Source: an uncultured Sphingomonadales bacterium (GTDB taxonomy: Bacteria; Pseudomonadota; Alphaproteobacteria; Sphingomonadales; Sphingomonadaceae). From it: a stretch of 7,525 bases of DNA. A program made the position numbers and the translations under genes. The notes under the pieces were generated by a model. The model was not told where the DNA came from, searched no databases, and was given only the letters and a program-made list of their open reading frames with translations. Positions 4,680 to 7,525 of this stretch are shown one piece after another. The DNA is taken from NCBI GenBank assembly GCA_903893935.1, contig CAITOD010000382.1:1-7525 (forward strand). The letters are read 5' to 3'. Numbering within the stretch: position 1 is the stretch's first letter; every line of letters starts with the position of its first letter.

Positions 4680-5180
4680 GTGGCGGGTGCACCGTCAAAT
4701 TACTGGGGGCAGGGCTTTTCGCCGCGCGGCGACAAGCACCGCTTTGTCCTGCCCGTTGACTTCCGCGCCACTGTGCTCGCCGCTTCGGGCAACAGCCCGG
4801 TGCTTTGCCTCGATCGCCATCACAAATTGCCGTGCCTGGTCGGGTTCGGCCTGTCGCGCGCCGACGGATTTGCCGACCAGATTCTCCACGAGGAACGTAT
4901 CGCGCTCGAACGCGGCGAAGCGTTCGACCCCGATGAACGCGCCGCGCAACTGTTCGGCTTTTTGCGCACCAAGTTCGACGATTCGGGCCGGTTCGTGCTG
5001 CCCGAACATCTGGCGACCGCAGCGAACGTCGATGATGCGCTCTATTTTCATGGCGGCGGCAGCCATTTCACGATCTGGGCGCCCGATGTGCTGTTCACTA
5101 TGGGGTCCGGCTGGGACAGCGCCAAGGCAACCTGCCGCGCGCTGATTGCCGAAGGCGGCAGCCGGGGGCGGCGCAAATGA
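4680..5180 (+). CDS. mraZ: Division/cell wall cluster transcriptional regulator MraZ
   Basis: This 166-residue MraZ has two SpoVT-AbrB-like repeats. In E. coli MraZ is a DNA-binding repressor of its own dcw operon and is also reported to associate with the nucleoid. The second repeat carries the classic DNA-contact hairpin DDSGRFVLP (residues 100-108). In the first, the usual D-x-K-G-R-x-x-x-P reads GDKHRFVLP (17-25): Lys19, Arg21 and Pro25 are kept, but Asp and Gly are replaced. I recall similar forms in other sphingomonads. The C-terminus is basic (SRGRRK). Start GTG 4680 is supported by the ribosome binding site at 4667-4672. The stop overlaps the rsmH start (ATGA at 5177-5180). Its likely target is the box array at 4519-4563. 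Confidence 0.92.
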   Translation: MAGAPSNYWGQGFSPRGDKHRFVLPVDFRATVLAASGNSPVLCLDRHHKLPCLVGFGLSRADGFADQILHEERIALERGEAFDPDERAAQLFGFLRTKFDDSGRFVLPEHLATAANVDDALYFHGGGSHFTIWAPDVLFTMGSGWDSAKATCRALIAEGGSRGRRK

Positions 5181-6145
5181 CCGCTGACCAAACCGCGCCC
5201 CCGCATATTCCCGTGCTGCTCGAAGAAGTGGTTGCCGCGCTCGCGCCGGCGCCCGGCATGGTGATCGCCGACGGCACGTTCGGCGCGGGCGGCTATACCA
5301 TGGCGCTGATCGCGGCGGGCGCGCGCGTCCATGCGTTCGATCGCGACCCCGATGCGATTGCCGCCGGCGCCGCGCGCGTCGAAGCGCAAGGTGCCGATCC
5401 GGTGCTGGCGCTGCACCACCGGCGGTTTTCCGAATTGGCCGAAACGCTGCGCGACGCCGGGCTGATGCATGTCGACGGGGTGGTCTACGATATCGGCGTC
5501 AGCTCGATGCAGCTCGACCAGCCCGAACGCGGTTTTGCCTTTTCCAGCGACGGCCCGCTCGACATGCGCATGGGCCGCGACGGGCCGAGCGCTGCCGACT
5601 TTCTCAACACCGCCGACGAAGCCGCGATTGCCGACGTGCTCTATCGCTATGGTGAAGAGCGCCAGTCGCGCCGCATCGCGCGCGCGCTGGTTGCCGCACG
5701 GCCGCTCACCACTACGCGCGCATTTGCCGATGTGGTGCGCCGCGCGCTCGGCTGGCACCCGGGCATGCCCAAAGATCCGGCGACGCGCAGCTTTCAGGCG
5801 GTGCGCATCCATATCAACGGCGAACTCGACGAACTGGTGGCAGGGCTCGCCGCGGCCGAAGCCATGCTGGCGCCGGGCGGGCGGCTGGCGGTGGTGACGT
5901 TCCACAGTCTCGAAGATCGCATCGTCAAACAGTTCCTGCGCGAAGCCTCGGGCACCACGCCCGCCGGATCGCGCCATTTGCCGGTGGCGGGGCAAGCACG
6001 TGCCCCGGCGTTCGGCAAACCGTCGCCCGCGATCCGGCCGGGCGAAGCAGAACTGGCGCGCAATCCGCGCGCGCGATCGGCCACTTTGCGCTGGGCCGTG
6101 CGCAGCACCGCGCCGGCGCGTCAACCGGGGGAGCTTGCCGCATGA
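5177..6145 (+). CDS. rsmH: 16S rRNA (cytosine(1402)-N(4))-methyltransferase RsmH (MraW)
   Basis: This 322-residue, full-length RsmH uses S-adenosylmethionine to methylate N4 of C1402 in the decoding centre of 16S rRNA. The N-terminal [10 protein letters not shown] (10-19) is the family hallmark. SAM motif I is [10 protein letters not shown] (32-41), the acidic ribose-binding region is FDRDPDA (54-60), and [10 protein letters not shown] (105-114) with GPLDMRMG (126-133) forms the conserved active-site region. [15 protein letters not shown] (206-220) and [13 protein letters not shown] (241-253) follow, and the C-terminal [12 protein letters not shown] (296-307) is also conserved. It starts within the mraZ stop and ends within the ftsL start, so it is translationally coupled on both sides. 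This is its standard place as second gene of the dcw cluster. Confidence 0.97.
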   Translation: MTADQTAPPHIPVLLEEVVAALAPAPGMVIADGTFGAGGYTMALIAAGARVHAFDRDPDAIAAGAARVEAQGADPVLALHHRRFSELAETLRDAGLMHVDGVVYDIGVSSMQLDQPERGFAFSSDGPLDMRMGRDGPSAADFLNTADEAAIADVLYRYGEERQSRRIARALVAARPLTTTRAFADVVRRALGWHPGMPKDPATRSFQAVRIHINGELDELVAGLAAAEAMLAPGGRLAVVTFHSLEDRIVKQFLREASGTTPAGSRHLPVAGQARAPAFGKPSPAIRPGEAELARNPRARSATLRWAVRSTAPARQPGELAA

Positions 6146-6906
6146 ACATGACCGCGCGTCGCCTGCGTTCGATCGGCTGGATTGCCACGCTGGTGGTCTG
6201 CGCCGCGCTGGTCATGGTGCTGGCGTTCCGGGTCAACGCCTTGCGCAGCCAGGTGCACCAGTCCGACGCGCGGATCGTGGCGCTGCGGCAGGAAACGATG
6301 TACCTTGAAACCGAGTTCGAGACGCGCGCCAACCAGCAGCAACTCAAAGCCTGGAACGATGTCGATTTCGGCTATGCGGCGCCCACTGCCGGCCAGTACC
6401 TCGACAACGAGCGCCAGCTGGCGAGCTTTGCCAAGCCGATCGAACCCGATGCCCCGGCACCGGTGCGCGTCGCGAGCGCCGACGACAGCGTCGATGCCGC
6501 TGCCGCGTTTCCGGCGATGGTTTCGCCGATGACCGGCAAACCCACCCAGGCCGCGCGCGATGCGGCGGTGGCGAGGCCGGACAGCGACGACGATGCCGTG
6601 CCGCCGCCGGCCGCGCACCACAAACCGGCCGCGCCTGCCCAGGGTCTTGCCGGCCTCGCCGATCGGCTGGCGACCGTGCCGCATGGCGCCAGGCCCGCAG
6701 CTGCGCGCAAGGCTGCTGCTGAACGGGATATTGGCGAGCCGGCCGATGCCAAGCCGGTCGCTGCCAGGCCCGCAAAGGCCGTGGCGCATGATCACCCCGC
6801 CCGCAAAGCGCATCTCGCCAGCGCAGCCGACGCGCATCGTCCCGATCGCGCGGCTGGCCGGCCACTCATCACGCTCGCGCTGAAGGACGCAAAGTCAGTC
6901 AAGTGA
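6142..6906 (+). CDS. ftsL: FtsL-like cell division protein with long Ala/Pro-rich tail
   Basis: This is a 254-residue protein in the invariant ftsL position between rsmH and ftsI. A short basic cytoplasmic N-terminus (residues 1-10) precedes a single transmembrane helix (about 11-29). A periplasmic, probably coiled-coil segment (about 31-75, with [18 protein letters not shown]) follows. This is the FtsL plan: a bitopic scaffold joining FtsB/DivIC and FtsI/FtsW at the septum. The motif [16 protein letters not shown] (79-94) is one I associate with sphingomonad FtsL proteins. The remaining 160 residues are low-complexity, rich in Ala, Pro, Asp, His and Lys and likely disordered, about doubling the usual FtsL length (near 100-170). 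The last part ([11 protein letters not shown]) is hydrophobic again. It overlaps rsmH and ftsI by 4 bases. Identity rests on topology and position more than on sequence. Confidence 0.75.
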   Translation: MNMTARRLRSIGWIATLVVCAALVMVLAFRVNALRSQVHQSDARIVALRQETMYLETEFETRANQQQLKAWNDVDFGYAAPTAGQYLDNERQLASFAKPIEPDAPAPVRVASADDSVDAAAAFPAMVSPMTGKPTQAARDAAVARPDSDDDAVPPPAAHHKPAAPAQGLAGLADRLATVPHGARPAAARKAAAERDIGEPADAKPVAARPAKAVAHDHPARKAHLASAADAHRPDRAAGRPLITLALKDAKSVK

Positions 6907-7525
6907 CCGTCACCAGCAGTCCCTACGTGCAGGCGCATGCGATCTCGACGGCCGCGACGACCGGGCGCCTGCACTTTGCCAATCTGCGCGCGCGGACCCT
7001 GGTTACCGCCAAGCTGCGGCTGGTGTGGGTTCTGGTCGGGTTCGCGTTCTTTGCGCTCACCGCGTTTGCGCGGATCGGCCAGCTGGGGTTCGAGGCGCAG
7101 TCGCTCGATCACGGGGTTGCGGCTGATGCGCTGGTGCCGCCGCGCGCCGAAATCACCGATCGCAATGGCGTGCCGCTGGCGCGCGCGTTTCCGGCCTACT
7201 CCTTGTGGTTCAATCCGCATGCGCTCGGCGCCAAAGGCCAGCCGCTGGTCAAGACGCCCGAAGAAGTCGCGCGCGCGCTGGTACAGATTTTTCCCGACGA
7301 AGATTATGGCGATATGGTCGCGCGGCTGAAGGCGGGCAAACCGACTTATCTGCGCCGCCGCGTGCTGCCCGAAGACGCCAACAAAGTCTATGCGCTGGGC
7401 GAGCCCGCGCTCGAATTCCCGCGCGAGACGCAGCGGTTCTATCCGCAGGGCTCGCTCGCGGCGCACGTGCTGGGCTATGTCGATGCCGATGGTCATGGCA
7501 AGCTGGGGATGGAAGAATACCTCAG
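6903..7525 (+). CDS. ftsI: Septal peptidoglycan transpeptidase FtsI (PBP3), N-terminal part
   Basis: The first 207 codons of a class B penicillin-binding protein are present and the frame is open to the window end. A cytoplasmic N-terminus of about 36 residues is followed by one transmembrane anchor (about 37-57) and the start of the periplasmic dimerisation domain. PPRAEITDRNGVPLA (79-93) is the class B motif 1 (R-x-x-I-x-D-R-N-G). RFYPQGSLAAHVLGYVD (178-194) and the following G-x-G-x-E-type turn are also diagnostic. The SxxK, SxN and KTG catalytic boxes lie beyond the window. The protein crosslinks septal peptidoglycan together with FtsW. The start is taken as GTG 6903, which overlaps the ftsL stop (GTGA); no in-frame ATG exists in the N-terminal region before the motif. 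AAGGA at 6883-6887 is a distant Shine-Dalgarno. Confidence 0.92.
   Translation, partial: MTVTSSPYVQAHAISTAATTGRLHFANLRARTLVTAKLRLVWVLVGFAFFALTAFARIGQLGFEAQSLDHGVAADALVPPRAEITDRNGVPLARAFPAYSLWFNPHALGAKGQPLVKTPEEVARALVQIFPDEDYGDMVARLKAGKPTYLRRRVLPEDANKVYALGEPALEFPRETQRFYPQGSLAAHVLGYVDADGHGKLGMEEYL

Noticed and set aside
5048..6124. A 358-codon minus-strand frame opposite rsmH
   Set aside because: It is a shadow of rsmH with low-complexity Arg/His/Gly content and no motif; rsmH has all family motifs.
1..7525. A novel multi-gene system (defence, secretion, biosynthesis)
   Set aside because: All but one of the protein-coding genes belong to known core families (crotonase, PCD, Ccm, cysteine synthase, dcw), and the only unrecognised gene is a single small membrane protein.

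Overview
The window is chromosomal DNA of a GC-rich alphaproteobacterium, most likely a member of the Sphingomonadales (Novosphingobium/Sphingomonas-like). This rests on the composition, the style of MraZ and the FtsL-like protein, and a palindromic intergenic repeat of the kind common in sphingomonads. These are family-level impressions from memory and were not searched. Apart from the repeat, I see no mobile element, phage, CRISPR or defence genes.

Layout. Bases 1-247 are intergenic and hold an inverted pair of palindromic repeats. A crotonase-fold enzyme follows (248-1051, +), then a complete tRNA-Cys(GCA) with encoded CCA (1123-1196, +). A pterin-4a-carbinolamine dehydratase gene lies on the minus strand (1219-1530), converging on the tRNA. 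It is divergent from ccmA-ccmB (1570-2810, +), which encode the ATPase and membrane subunits of the cytochrome c maturation ABC exporter. A cysteine synthase (2878-3876, +) and a small single-pass membrane protein of unknown function (3891-4262, +) come next.

A 417-base non-coding stretch (4263-4679) precedes the start of the division and cell wall (dcw) cluster: mraZ (4680-5180), rsmH (5177-6145), an ftsL-like gene (6142-6906) and the first 207 codons of ftsI (from 6903, running off the window). These four genes are chained by 4-base stop/start overlaps and should be translated as one coupled operon. It would provide the cluster's own regulator, a 16S rRNA methyltransferase, a divisome scaffold and the septal transpeptidase.

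The most informative non-coding signal is upstream of mraZ. Five short C-rich boxes sit exactly 10 bp apart at 4519-4563 (reverse strand YGGGN with 5-nt spacers, the last upstream unit degenerate). They lie just downstream of a plausible -10 hexamer. This matches the known architecture of MraZ operators (TGGGN repeats with 5-nt spacers), so it probably marks autoregulation of the dcw operon. A leader of about 150 nt with a 9-bp GC hairpin follows. Other points worth a second look are TAT-type -10 hexamers only 6-9 nt upstream of three start codons that lack Shine-Dalgarno sequences (possible leaderless mRNAs), a 12-bp perfect palindrome between the divergent dehydratase and ccmA genes, and a long Ala/Pro-rich tail on the FtsL-like protein. 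I did not find a wholly new biological system here; the window is mostly core housekeeping.
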